A DNA stretch of 64,000 nucleotides from Pontibacter ruber (GCF_023630205.1 NZ_JALPRR010000003.1:868001-932000), one strand, 5' to 3'; positions 32,367-41,998 are shown, counted from the stretch's first letter. The notes: generated by a model from the sequence alone, not told the origin. A program made the numbers and translations.

Positions 32367-34214
32367 TTATAGTTTGCCCTCGTATACGGCTATACTTAAA
32401 GGCGCAAGCTTTACCTGCTCTTCTGCCTTTACATACGTAGGCAATGGCTTCGTTTCAGCTTCCTCTTTTCCCAACCATTTCTCCTCTTTAGAGTCCAGGA
32501 TTTTTTTCCAGTCCGCTGCCTTTTTCGAGAAAGTATAAGACAGTTCCGTATCCGAAAGATTAAAGAGGCAATGCAGGTGCCTGAGGCCATCTGCTGTCTG
32601 GCGCTGCAGCACAAATCCTCGTTGTTCCAGCACATGGACCTGCACATCCTTTTTTTCAAAGTTCTTCAGGACAGGATGCTCTTTGCGCAGCCAGATCAAT
32701 TGCCGGTGCCACTGTTCCAGAACTTTATGATGTCCTTTTTTGCGCTTTTGCCACTGCAGCTTACAGGAGTTAAATGTTTCCTCTGACTGCGGATCAGCAG
32801 GTTCTCCTTCCCATTTATACCGGGAAAATTCCTTTTTGCGCCCTTCGCGTACCGCTTCGATCAGGTCTGTGTCACTGTGGCTTACAAAGTATAAAAAGGG
32901 GGCATCCTCTCCATACTCTTCTCCCATAAACAGCATTGGCACGTAAGGCGCAAGCAAAATGGCTGCGGCACCAAGCTTCAGCTTTTCAAAAGATACCAGC
33001 TGCGACATGCGCTCCCCTTTCACGCGGTTGCCGATCTGGTCGTGGTTCTGCAAAAAGGCAACAAACCTGTCCCCCGGCACTCCTGCCGAGGATGCGCCAT
33101 AGGTACGTTTTCGGAAGTTGACGTACTCACCGGTCAGTACAAAACCATCCGTATAGGCTTTTGCCAGTTGCTCTGGCTGGCCAAAATCTTCGTAAAATTT
33201 TTTCCCGGGCGGATGAAGCAGCACATACAGGGTATGATGAAAATCATCGAGCCACTGTGCATCAAATCCCATACCTCCCAACTCAGGCGATCTGATCACG
33301 CGCGGGCTGTTCAGGTCGCTCTCCGCTACGAGATACAGCGGCTTGCCCATTTCCTGCTGCAACTGTTTTACCCTGCGGTGCAAGAGCTCCCAGAAGCTGA
33401 CGGCGCTGTCATCGTAAATCGTGTGGATGGCGTCGAGGCGAAGCCCATCCAGGTGGTAATGCCGGAACCAGTGTAAGGCGTTTCCTGTAAAATAATCGCG
33501 TACGCCGTCGCTCCAGTCGCCATCGTAGTTTATCGCTTCACCCCAGGGTGTTTTATACTTATCTGTAAAATAAGGACCGAACTTAGAAAAGTAGTTGCCT
33601 TCCGGACCTACGTGGTTATACACCACATCCAGAAAAACTGCAATACCACGGGCATGGCAGGCATCGACCAGCTTCTTTAACCCATCAGGTCCTCCGTAGG
33701 AGTTTTGTACGGCATACAGGTCTACACCATCGTAGCCCCAATTGCGGTTGCCCGGAAACTGCGCGACCGGCATCAGTTCTATGGCATTGATGCCGGTCGC
33801 AGCCAGGTCATCGAGCAGTGGGATGATGGCTTCGAAAGTGCTTTCCGGGGTCAGGGTACCCACATGTGCTTCGTAGAGCACCATATCCTGAAAAGCTATG
33901 TTGCGCCAGTTCTGATCGTGCCATTCGAAGGTGCTGTGATCCATTACTTCCGATGGGCCGTGTACGCCTTCCGGCTGGTAATGGGATGCAGGGTCCGGGT
34001 AGCCTTTTTCTTCTTCATCGGGTATAAAAAAGTAGCGTGTTCCGGGGAATACATCCTGAACTGTTACCTGAAAACAGCCCCACTTATCCTGTTTCATCTC
34101 TACAATCCTTTCTTCAGGATGTACCAGTTGCAAGGTCATTTTCTGTTTTTCCGGAGCCCATACTGTAAATGAACACTGTCCATCTCCCAGGTACTCTGCA
34201 CCTATCGTTTGCAT
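32367..34214 (-). CDS. treZ: Malto-oligosyltrehalose trehalohydrolase
   Basis: This 615-residue GH13_10 enzyme hydrolyses maltooligosyl-trehalose to release trehalose. The N-terminal CBM48-like beta domain occupies residues 1-100 (FTVWAPEKQKMTLQL). The catalytic barrel shows YDGVDLYAVQNSYGGPDGLK, VFLDVVYNHVGPEGNY, DGLRLDAIHTIYD (nucleophile Asp), LVAESDLNSPRV (acid Glu) and FLQNHDQIGNR (third Asp). The usual partner TreY is not in this window, so the pathway is only half seen. It is separated from the adjacent alpha-glucosidase gene by a motif inverted repeat. Confidence 0.94.
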   Translation of the reverse strand: MQTIGAEYLGDGQCSFTVWAPEKQKMTLQLVHPEERIVEMKQDKWGCFQVTVQDVFPGTRYFFIPDEEEKGYPDPASHYQPEGVHGPSEVMDHSTFEWHDQNWRNIAFQDMVLYEAHVGTLTPESTFEAIIPLLDDLAATGINAIELMPVAQFPGNRNWGYDGVDLYAVQNSYGGPDGLKKLVDACHARGIAVFLDVVYNHVGPEGNYFSKFGPYFTDKYKTPWGEAINYDGDWSDGVRDYFTGNALHWFRHYHLDGLRLDAIHTIYDDSAVSFWELLHRRVKQLQQEMGKPLYLVAESDLNSPRVIRSPELGGMGFDAQWLDDFHHTLYVLLHPPGKKFYEDFGQPEQLAKAYTDGFVLTGEYVNFRKRTYGASSAGVPGDRFVAFLQNHDQIGNRVKGERMSQLVSFEKLKLGAAAILLAPYVPMLFMGEEYGEDAPFLYFVSHSDTDLIEAVREGRKKEFSRYKWEGEPADPQSEETFNSCKLQWQKRKKGHHKVLEQWHRQLIWLRKEHPVLKNFEKKDVQVHVLEQRGFVLQRQTADGLRHLHCLFNLSDTELSYTFSKKAADWKKILDSKEEKWLGKEEAETKPLPTYVKAEEQVKLAPLSIAVYEGKL

Positions 34215-34261
34215 TTTGTTGATTGTTATAAACGTGTTGCTGCCGGAGCAAAGATTTTCAA

Positions 34262-34299
34262 TGGCTATACTTCAATAGGCAGCAGCTGAAGTATAGCCA
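34262..34299. repeat. Inverted pair of TATACTTCA words
   Basis: TGGCTATACTTCA (34262-34274) and TGAAGTATAGCCA (34287-34299) are exact 13-bp complements with a 12-base loop, between the GH13 glucosidase and treZ on the same strand. There is no T-run. It may be a weak terminator or a protein-binding site. Confidence 0.85.
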
Positions 34300-34319
34300 G
34301 GTACAATCACCAGATCAGA

Positions 34320-35930
34320 TCATGCTTCTTCCAGCCTGATCACCAAGCCCTCGTCCCCGGCAAGGCTGGTGCTGTTGTTAAACGCTTCACCTTCCCGCTC
34401 GGGATAAGTGGCAATTGCTATTCTGCCTCTGCAGCTCAGATTCCGGGGCTTGAAAAAGACAGGTCGGTGACTCAGGTTAAGCACGATCAGGAACCGCTGA
34501 CTTTCATGTTGCCGGATAAAAGACAGCACCTGTCCTTCTGGCGGCACCGGAACGTACGTACCAATGTTTAATGCCGGTTCTTCGTGGCGCAGCTTCAGGA
34601 GTTTCCGGTAAAGCGACAGCATGGAGTAGGGGTCCTGCTCCTGTGCCTGCACATTCAGGCGGCGGTAATTGTCTGGTAATCGTAGCCAGGGTTTGCTTTC
34701 CGAGAAACCGCCATTTGCCTGGTCATTCCACTGCATGGGGGTGCGGGACGGATCACGACTCAGGTACAGATCCGGCATGTTGAGGCCCTGGGGATCCTGT
34801 ACTTCTTCAGGCGGAATTGCCACATCACGCATGCCAATTTCATCGCCGTAGTAAATGGTAGGCGTACCCCTTAGCGTGAGCAGCAGCATGGCTGCCACCC
34901 TGGCCTGTGATTTACCTACCCGGCTGGTAATGCGGGGCTGGTCGTGGTTGCCCAGTACCCAGTTTGGCCATCCTCCGGTTGGCAGCGCACCTTCGTACTG
35001 GCCAATGGTAGAGGCGATCTGTGCGGCATCCCAAGGCAGGGAAAGCAGCAGGAAGTTGAAAGGAAGGTGGGCGCCTGAGTTGTCTGTGCCATAATAGGTC
35101 ATCAGTTTGTCGATGGGTAGGTAAATTTCACCGATCATCATGCGCTCGTGGTAGCTGTCGAGCACCTGCCGCATCATTCTTACAATCTGGTGTACCTCCG
35201 GCTGGTCGGTAGAGTAGGCAGGCACCAGTTGCTCGTAGGTCGCCATGTTAGGCGTGTAGTTCGGGTTGGGTGGGTTGTCGCGTAGCTGTTTGTCTTTGAT
35301 CATGTGCCACATCACATCTACCCGGAAGCCGTCTACGCCTTTGTCGAGCCAGAAGCGCATTACGTCAAGCATGGCTTGCTGCACCTCCGGGTTGCGCCAG
35401 TTCAGGTCAGGCTGCTCTTTCAGGAAAGCGTGGTAATAATATTGCTGTGTTTTCTCGTCCCATTCCCAGGCACTTCCCCCAAACACGCTCAGCCAGTTGT
35501 TGGGTACCGATCCGTCTTCTTTGGCATCGTACCAAAGGTACCAGTCGCGCTTGGGGTTATCGCGTGAGGAGCGCGATTCCAGGAACCACGGATGCTGGTC
35601 GGAAGTATGGTTGGGTACCAGGTCCAGTATCAGTTTCATGCCGCGGGCATGCACCTCCTGCAGCAGTTCGTCAAAGTCATCAAGCGTACCGAACAGGGGA
35701 TGTACGCCGGTATAGTCGGAAATGTCGTAGCCGAAATCGGCCATGGGCGAAGGGTAGATGGGCGAGATCCAGATGGCATCGATGCCCAGCCATTGCAGGT
35801 AATTAAGCCGGCTGATGATGCCACGCAGGTCGCCTACGCCATCGCCGTTACTATCTTGGAAGGATCGGGGATAGATCTGGTAAATTACACTTTCTTGCCA
35901 CCAAAGGTGTTTTTGCTGCGCTTCTTTCAT
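34320..35930 (-). CDS. GH13 alpha-glucosidase / oligo-1,6-glucosidase family
   Basis: This 536-residue cytoplasmic glycosidase carries the canonical GH13 blocks: YQIYPRSFQDSNGDGVGDL at the N-terminus, DLVPNHTSDQHPWF, GVDGFRVDVMWHM (nucleophile Asp), MMIGEIYLP (acid Glu) and VLGNHDQPRITSR (transition-state Asp). A C-terminal beta domain ends at ~530. The overall plan fits alpha-1,4/1,6-glucosidases that act on maltose- or isomaltose-type oligosaccharides; trehalose synthase and amylomaltase are less likely. It lies upstream of treZ on the same strand, so the two may handle the same glucans. Confidence 0.88.
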   Translation of the reverse strand: MKEAQQKHLWWQESVIYQIYPRSFQDSNGDGVGDLRGIISRLNYLQWLGIDAIWISPIYPSPMADFGYDISDYTGVHPLFGTLDDFDELLQEVHARGMKLILDLVPNHTSDQHPWFLESRSSRDNPKRDWYLWYDAKEDGSVPNNWLSVFGGSAWEWDEKTQQYYYHAFLKEQPDLNWRNPEVQQAMLDVMRFWLDKGVDGFRVDVMWHMIKDKQLRDNPPNPNYTPNMATYEQLVPAYSTDQPEVHQIVRMMRQVLDSYHERMMIGEIYLPIDKLMTYYGTDNSGAHLPFNFLLLSLPWDAAQIASTIGQYEGALPTGGWPNWVLGNHDQPRITSRVGKSQARVAAMLLLTLRGTPTIYYGDEIGMRDVAIPPEEVQDPQGLNMPDLYLSRDPSRTPMQWNDQANGGFSESKPWLRLPDNYRRLNVQAQEQDPYSMLSLYRKLLKLRHEEPALNIGTYVPVPPEGQVLSFIRQHESQRFLIVLNLSHRPVFFKPRNLSCRGRIAIATYPEREGEAFNNSTSLAGDEGLVIRLEEA

Positions 35931-36045
35931 AGTTTCAATCTCTTTGGAGTTACCTTTATAGCTTTTACAGGCTACACCGGCAACAGGAATGTCTTATGTA
36001 CGAAGGTTAGCAGCTGTAGATTTTTAACAAGCCAGGAAAGTATGG

Positions 36046-36798
36046 CTAGTTTACTTTGCCCACCCGCATATAGATCGGAAAACTCACCTTTTTCCGGGCT
36101 TCCGGATCTCCCCACACGTCCAGTAGGTGTGGCATCAGTACATCTACCGGGCTCTGGCCGTGCTGGCGTATGTAGCGCTGTACCGCCGACCAGGTGTTCA
36201 GGTATAATCCCACATCCTGTAACGTCCACTCATACTCCATGTAAAATACGGGTGCTTTGATCTCCTCAAAAGGAAAAGGGATGTTGGCGTAATGCTTGTC
36301 GATAAGTTTGCGCTCCGGGTCCCAGTAGCCGGCAAGGGTATGATTATAAAAGGCATCTAGCAGCTCGTCTATTTCCCTGGCTTCGATGCGAAGCAGGTCG
36401 TAGAGCCAGAGCGCGAGCAATGCGTCGGAGGTAGCCACCCGGCGAACTTCCTTGTAAAAGGCTTCTGCATCAAACCAATGGAACGCCTGCCCTACCGTGA
36501 TCAGGTTAATACTTTTATTCTGAAGTACAGTTTGTTCTGCCCGGCTCAAAAGGTACTGAATGTTGGGAAGACGGGTAGCATGGTTCAGTTGCGATTCGCT
36601 TATGTCGGTGGCGTATACTTTAGCGAAACGGTTTGCAAGTTGCGCGGCTACCTGGCCGTTGCCGGTGCCACAATCCCAGGCTTTATCAAACACAGCGGTA
36701 TGGGAGTATAAAAACTCATACAGTTCCTGCGGGTAGTGTGGGCGGTAGCGGGCATACTGGTCCGCCTGCTGCGAGAAATTATCTTTAAGCTCCTTCAT
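36046..36798 (-). CDS. Class I SAM-dependent methyltransferase
   Basis: This 250-residue soluble protein has the SAM-binding Rossmann motif WDCGTGNGQVAAQLA (about residues 41-55), the adenine-binding acidic end YATDISESQL and the post-motif region NLITVGQAFHWFD. The HWFD block is typical of a broad family of small-molecule methyltransferases related to UbiE/trans-aconitate methyltransferases. The substrate is not known. It is a single gene on the minus strand. Confidence 0.85.
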   Translation of the reverse strand: MKELKDNFSQQADQYARYRPHYPQELYEFLYSHTAVFDKAWDCGTGNGQVAAQLANRFAKVYATDISESQLNHATRLPNIQYLLSRAEQTVLQNKSINLITVGQAFHWFDAEAFYKEVRRVATSDALLALWLYDLLRIEAREIDELLDAFYNHTLAGYWDPERKLIDKHYANIPFPFEEIKAPVFYMEYEWTLQDVGLYLNTWSAVQRYIRQHGQSPVDVLMPHLLDVWGDPEARKKVSFPIYMRVGKVN

Positions 36799-36938
36799 AC
36801 GGGTTTATACTTTGCTCGGGTGGTTTTAGGGATGTTGCGGGTAAAGTTTAAGTTAGCTAGGTTATCTTTTTATACTTACAGCCTCAACCAGCAGCGAAGT
36901 GAAGATAATAGAGAAGAAAACAATTTCTACCAGGTATT

Positions 36939-37382
36939 TTAGCTTCTGACCGTTTGAAGCAGCTCGCCCGGGCTCTTATTTTCTAAATCCTTAAAGTCTC
37001 CGCGCATGGCCTTCAGGGCAAATACTTCTTCGCTGATCTCCTGCCTTGTCCGGATCTTGAGGGCACGGAACAGCGGCAGGGGAGGGCACCAGCCTTGCAG
37101 GCCGTGCTGCAGCAGAAACGAGGCTACCACGCCCGGAAGTATAAACCACCGCCTGTTCACGAACGCACCGAGCGCCAGCCCGGTCAGCGCCAGTGTAGAA
37201 GCGTTCACCTCCAGCGTCTTTTCTATATCCCACTCCTTGGTAAGTTCAGTCAGGCGCTTGTCTATTGCCTCACGGCTGCGGTACCCGTATCGCTGAATGT
37301 TTTCTATCGTTTTCTCATCGATCTCTTTATTGGCTTCCAGCGGAGTGCTTTTCCGCACCCTTCCTTTTCGTTCTTCCTTCAT
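36939..37382 (-). CDS. DUF2892 (YgaP-type) membrane protein
   Basis: The protein has 147 residues. A charged N-terminal half (~60 residues with predicted helices, NKEIDEKTIENIQRYGYR) precedes two hydrophobic segments (LALTGLALGAFV and FILPGVVASFLLQ) and the family signature LQGWCPPLPLFRALKIRTR at about residues 93-111. DUF2892 membranes are often fused to rhodanese domains; here there is none. It is probably an inner-membrane protein of unknown role. Confidence 0.75.
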   Translation of the reverse strand: MKEERKGRVRKSTPLEANKEIDEKTIENIQRYGYRSREAIDKRLTELTKEWDIEKTLEVNASTLALTGLALGAFVNRRWFILPGVVASFLLQHGLQGWCPPLPLFRALKIRTRQEISEEVFALKAMRGDFKDLENKSPGELLQTVRS

Positions 37383-37852
37383 GGCTTACGTTTTGAGCAT
37401 GTTTCCTTCAAAGTACGGTGCCTTTAGGCACATGTTTTGCAGCGGGTAGGTGTACAAGGTATGAGAGAAGATGCTCTGTATAAACTATATATGGAGCGAT
37501 AAATTGGATTTAAGTACGTAGCGAGATTATTTTAAAAATACAATGCGTGAACTACGTAGCTCATTTCGGGTTAAAAAGAAAAAATACTGACAAAATCAGC
37601 AGATATTGTATTATAACATAGGATAAATTTCTAGCTTTACGTTAGTTAATCTATTCACCAACAGAGCGATTATAATAGTTGACCAGAATAAAAACTTAAT
37701 TAATAAGAATAAGTAAAATTTAAAGTATAATAGTCATAGAATTTAACTACAAGAGGTCTTTTGACACTATTTGTTAACTTAGTTTAATATCCAGCTTTAG
37801 AAAAGCCTTACATGTTGGTAGTGTCGTGAGAATTGAAATTTTCGAATAGCAT
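37383..37852. other. Intergenic, nothing recognised
   Basis: About 470 AT-rich bases upstream of the phosphorylase-like gene. It likely contains the divergent promoters, but no box could be placed with confidence. Confidence 0.4.
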
Positions 37853-39535
37853 ATGGAAAAGTACGATAAGTGGTATCATCCTTACAATATAGATGAAAAG
37901 TACAGCAAACGGGTAGCTTACTTCAGCATGGAGTTTGGCATACACCAGGCGCTGAAAACATATTCCGGAGGTCTGGGTTTTCTGGCAGGTTCGCACATGC
38001 ACAGTGCCTACGACCTGAAGCAAAACATGATCGGCATTGGCATGCTGTGGAAGTATGGCTACTACGACCAGGACCGAAACGAAGACCAGACCATGCACCC
38101 GGTTTTCAGGAAGAAGTTTTATACTTTCCTGGAAGACAGTGGCATAACGGTAAAGGTGCTGGTGAACAACCACCCGGTAACAGTTAAGGCACTGGTGCTG
38201 AAACCAGAGATCTTCGGTACTGCGCCGATGTATTTCTTAACGACAGACATACCTGAAAACGATTACCTGGGCCGCACCATCACGCGCATGCTCTACGATC
38301 CGGAACCGGCAACACGGGTAGCCCAAAGCATCATATTGGGTATTGGCGGAGCGAAAGTGGTAGAGGCACTCGGTGGGGCCGATATTTACCACATGAACGA
38401 AGGCCATGCGCTGCCGCTGGCATTCAAGCTGCTTTCAGATTATGAAGACGTAAACGAGGTGAAAAAACGCCTGGTATTTACAACCCATACGCCGGAGAAA
38501 GCGGGTAACGAAGAGCATGACATCCATATGCTCGATCGCATGAGTTTCTTCAACAACACTACGCTGGAAGAAGCCAGAACCATCACGGGCATGCACGGAC
38601 ACATGTTCAACTACACGCTGGCAGCGCTTCGTATGTCGAAGGTGGCTAATGGTGTATCGCAGCTGCATGGTGAGGTTGCCCGCCAGATGTGGTACGACAA
38701 CGAAGGGGTGTGCGAGATACAGGCAATCACCAATGCGCAGAACGTGCCTTTCTGGATGGATGAGACCATGAAGCAGGCGCTCGCCAACAACGATGATGCT
38801 GCGCTGGTGAACAGGAAAAAGGAAATGAAAAAACAGCTGTTCGACCTGGTAGCCGACCAGACGGGCAAGCTCTTCAAACCCGATGTGCTGACGGTAGTAT
38901 GGGCCCGACGATTTGCCGCCTATAAAAGACCCGACCTGATCTTACGCGATGTGGAGCGTTTCCTGGAGCTGATCAACCGCCATGATATGCCAGTACAGGT
39001 GATCTGGGCAGGTAAACCTTACCCGTTTGACCACGGAGCGATCAGCGTGTTTAACAGGCTGGTGAAACTAGCTGACCGCAAGCCGAACATTGCGGTGCTG
39101 ACAGGATATGAAATTGAGCTGAGCCGTAAACTCAAACAAGGTGCCGATGTATGGCTGAACACGCCGCGTCGCCCAAGAGAGGCTTCCGGCACCAGCGGCA
39201 TGACTGCTGCCATGAACGGAGCCATCAACTTCTCGGTGCTGGACGGCTGGTTGCCGGAGTTTGCCCGCCATGGCGAAAACAGTTTTGTGCTGCCGATAGT
39301 GGACCTGAGCCTGCCGGATGAAGTTCAGGACGAGACAGATTACCAGAACCTGATGCACATCCTGGAACACGAGATCATACCGACGTACTATCACGATAAA
39401 GAAAAGTGGCTGCGCATCAAAAAGCAAAGTATGCAGGATGTGCTTCCGCAGTTCGGAGCCGACCGCATGGCCAGTGAGTATTATGAGCTCCTTTACAGCT
39501 ACGAGTTTGAAAAAGTCGGAGCTGAGTTTGTTTAA
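37853..39535 (+). CDS. Alpha-glucan phosphorylase homologue (GT35) lacking PLP lysine
   Basis: The protein has 560 residues. GT35 phosphorylases cleave glycogen/maltodextrin with phosphate and need PLP on a lysine. Family blocks of the short GlgP type are clear: RVAYFSMEFGIHQALKTYSG, YHMNEGHALPLAFK, FTTHTPEKAGNE, VVWARRFAAYKRPDLIL and NTPRRPREASGTSGM. After that motif the expected PLP-binding lysine (EASGTxxMK in known enzymes) is threonine: GTSGMTAAMNG, T451, codon ACT at 39203-39205. Unless another residue holds PLP, classical phosphorolysis should fail. It may be a diverged glycosyltransferase or a regulatory paralogue. An in-frame TAG just upstream supports ATG 37853. Its 3' end meets a palindromic terminator. 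Confidence 0.85.
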   Translation: MEKYDKWYHPYNIDEKYSKRVAYFSMEFGIHQALKTYSGGLGFLAGSHMHSAYDLKQNMIGIGMLWKYGYYDQDRNEDQTMHPVFRKKFYTFLEDSGITVKVLVNNHPVTVKALVLKPEIFGTAPMYFLTTDIPENDYLGRTITRMLYDPEPATRVAQSIILGIGGAKVVEALGGADIYHMNEGHALPLAFKLLSDYEDVNEVKKRLVFTTHTPEKAGNEEHDIHMLDRMSFFNNTTLEEARTITGMHGHMFNYTLAALRMSKVANGVSQLHGEVARQMWYDNEGVCEIQAITNAQNVPFWMDETMKQALANNDDAALVNRKKEMKKQLFDLVADQTGKLFKPDVLTVVWARRFAAYKRPDLILRDVERFLELINRHDMPVQVIWAGKPYPFDHGAISVFNRLVKLADRKPNIAVLTGYEIELSRKLKQGADVWLNTPRRPREASGTSGMTAAMNGAINFSVLDGWLPEFARHGENSFVLPIVDLSLPDEVQDETDYQNLMHILEHEIIPTYYHDKEKWLRIKKQSMQDVLPQFGADRMASEYYELLYSYEFEKVGAEFV

Positions 39536-39540
39536 CGCGA

Positions 39541-39604
39541 TAAAGTATAAGTATAAAAAAAGCTGCCTCTGTACAGAGGCAGCTTTTTTTATACTTATAC
39601 TTTA
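39541..39604. terminator. 64-bp perfect palindromic bidirectional terminator
   Basis: The left half 39541-39572 (TAAAGTATAAGTAT, A7, GCTGCCTCTGT) and right half 39573-39604 are exact reverse complements, centre GT|AC. The core stem with A7/T7 is a bidirectional terminator between the convergent phosphorylase-like and tamL genes. The outer 14 bases on each side are mirrored AAGTATA words. Confidence 0.92.
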
Positions 39605-39615
39605 ACTTACATAGT

Positions 39616-41985
39616 CTAGAAAGGATAGCCAATCGCAATGTTGAGAATCATGCCATCGTCGCCAAAAGTTGGTTTGAAATCACCCAGCACAAATTGGGAG
39701 CCTTTTGGTAACGCCGGATTTCTGACTGGTATGCCAAAATCAAAACGGATTACAAAGAATTCCACATCCACGCGCAGGCCAAAACCCGTGCCGATAGCCA
39801 GTTCACCCAGCACGTTGCCAGCATTGAATTTGCCTCCCGGTTTTTCTACTTTTCCGTCATCACCTATATAATCTTTTATGAGCCAGATGTTACCGGCATC
39901 AATAAAAAAAGCTCCGCGGAAAAATCCTGTAATTGGGAAACGGTACTCCACATTCGCTTCCAGCTTTATGTCACCTACCTGGTCGTAATAGGAGAGTGAG
40001 TCGATCAGAGTATCATACGTACCGGGTCCAATGCTACGCGCCCTGAAGGCCCGTATGCTGTTGGGGCCTCCAATAAAGAACTGCTTCACATAGGGCAGTG
40101 TGCTGGAGTTGCCGTAGGGCAGCCCTGCTCCCAGAATAAGGCGGGTTGCCAGTTGCGTTTTTTCTGTGAAGTTGTAGTAATACCTAAAGTCGTTTTCAAG
40201 GCGTGAGTACTGCGAGTAAGGCTGCCCTATTAGAGTTCGTGGTTCTTCGTCGGTGGGTTTGGTCGTGCCCATCAGCGATTGTATCGCATTAACCGCGTTA
40301 CCTGATACATCAATGTTAAACCTGTTGTAAAACTGGTGCGGCAGATCCGGCAGTGTCAGGTTGCTGAAAGTAAACTGATAGATAGAGCCGATTATGAACT
40401 GGTTCTCGAAGCTGCGCCGCAGATAGGTACTCTTGTTCAACTGTTCCTGAAATTGATCTGTTACCTTGGCTGTTCTCACAAACTGTAGGTTTATAGGCGT
40501 GATCTCATGTGTCAGGGTTCTTTTAGGGCGCCAGTTGTAACCATACGAGGCGTTGTAAGAGTTACTCTGGAAGTACTGCACTCGGTTCAGAAAGCTGTAT
40601 CCTGCCGTGATCCGGGTATTGGGAGCAAACTCTGAGCGTAGGTTCTTCACCTTGAAGGGAGCAATGATACGGGGAAGTATAACGGAAGCTTCTGTTGTCA
40701 GCTCATAGGAGGTCTGGCCTGTTGTGCTTTTCGTATCGCCGCCTGTATCGGTGGTTCCGCTAGTGCCGGTGCCGCCTACCTGGCTCTCAAAACTGCCTGT
40801 TACGTTAAGCGAAAGCAGCTCGGACCCTTTGAAGGCATTGCGATTCCGGAAGGAGGCCGTTACGCCGGGCCCTGCAAAGTTGTTCGACTTACTGACCATC
40901 TGCGCCTCTACCCGGAGCGATTTTTTGAGGTTGGGTGTGAGGTAAATGAACGCATCCAGTTTTCCCTGGCTGGCAGTGTCTGGGACGTATTTAATGTTCG
41001 CATACTTGTACGCTCCCATTTCCATCAGGCGGCTGGTGGTGAGCAGATGGTTCTGTCGCGAGTACAGGCTATCCTGCTGCAGGAACACGCCCCTGAGCAG
41101 GTGGCGGGCCTTAACATAGTTCTCGTTGGGTATGTAATAATACTGCTCGTAGCGGATGGTATCGCTGTTGTACAGGCTGTCGGCAAGCGAGTAGTTGGCG
41201 AAAATGTAGATGTCCTCCAGTGTATAAGGTTTCAGCGCCTGCGCCGGTGCATCTTTCTTTACGCGTAACAGCACATCCGCCTGCCGGTTACCTACCATGG
41301 TATCCACGCTGAAGATCAGCAGGTCAGGCCCAAAATAGAAGTAACCTTCATTTTTCAATTGCTTGTCGATGCGCTCCCGCTCCAGCACCATGTTTTGCAG
41401 GTTGTACAGATCGCCGGGTTTCAGCAGCGATTCCGATTTTGTTGCCCGTATAGCAGCATGCACTGCCAGCGAGTCATTTTCAGGGAACTTGATGTTGCGG
41501 AGGCGGTAAGGCCCTTCTACAGTGGCAGTCCAGTTTATAGTTGCTTTCTTTTTTTTAACAGTAGTGGCGCTGACCACTTCGTTATCGAAATAGCCGCGGT
41601 TGTGCAGGCGGGTTCCCATCACGCCGCTGATGCTGTTGGTATCTACCTGTGAGATTAAAACCGGCGCTTCGCCCAGCTTGTTTTTGATAAAATGCTTTAG
41701 CCCTTTTTCTTTTTTAGTCGGTTCGACAGCATTGTAGATCCATAATTTGGGTCGCAGGCCAAGTATGGAAGCGTTTGGTTTCGGACGTACGGTGTTGCTA
41801 AGCTCTGTGGTTATACTTGCACGTTGCTTCTTGTCATTTTCACCTTTTACTTCAACTTTAAAACCTGTAAATAAAGCATCTCCTTCCGGTACACTTTTCG
41901 TGCTACTGCATCCCTGCACCATTAACAGCAGTGCTAACATGAGCAGCGATGAAAGAAGCGGCTTCCGGAGTATAGAATGTATCAT
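39616..41985 (-). CDS. tamL: TamA-like outer-membrane lipoprotein (TamL type, BamA superfamily)
   Basis: This 789-residue protein starts at ATG 41983-41985, with a type II signal ending LLMVQGCSS (C26). The longer frame adds 38 residues that would run through the end of tamB. POTRA-like repeats follow (~30-330), then a 16-stranded BamA/Omp85-type barrel (~390-789; GGPNSIRAFRARSIGPG with the conserved fourth-loop RxRG-like pattern, and the aromatic C-terminus LNIAIGYPF). TamL is the Bacteroidota lipidated TamA homologue that pairs with TamB to assemble outer-membrane proteins or move lipids. It lies 13 bases after tamB on the same strand. Confidence 0.88.
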   Translation of the reverse strand: MIHSILRKPLLSSLLMLALLLMVQGCSSTKSVPEGDALFTGFKVEVKGENDKKQRASITTELSNTVRPKPNASILGLRPKLWIYNAVEPTKKEKGLKHFIKNKLGEAPVLISQVDTNSISGVMGTRLHNRGYFDNEVVSATTVKKKKATINWTATVEGPYRLRNIKFPENDSLAVHAAIRATKSESLLKPGDLYNLQNMVLERERIDKQLKNEGYFYFGPDLLIFSVDTMVGNRQADVLLRVKKDAPAQALKPYTLEDIYIFANYSLADSLYNSDTIRYEQYYYIPNENYVKARHLLRGVFLQQDSLYSRQNHLLTTSRLMEMGAYKYANIKYVPDTASQGKLDAFIYLTPNLKKSLRVEAQMVSKSNNFAGPGVTASFRNRNAFKGSELLSLNVTGSFESQVGGTGTSGTTDTGGDTKSTTGQTSYELTTEASVILPRIIAPFKVKNLRSEFAPNTRITAGYSFLNRVQYFQSNSYNASYGYNWRPKRTLTHEITPINLQFVRTAKVTDQFQEQLNKSTYLRRSFENQFIIGSIYQFTFSNLTLPDLPHQFYNRFNIDVSGNAVNAIQSLMGTTKPTDEEPRTLIGQPYSQYSRLENDFRYYYNFTEKTQLATRLILGAGLPYGNSSTLPYVKQFFIGGPNSIRAFRARSIGPGTYDTLIDSLSYYDQVGDIKLEANVEYRFPITGFFRGAFFIDAGNIWLIKDYIGDDGKVEKPGGKFNAGNVLGELAIGTGFGLRVDVEFFVIRFDFGIPVRNPALPKGSQFVLGDFKPTFGDDGMILNIAIGYPF

Positions 41986-41998
41986 AAAGGCTTCGTGT

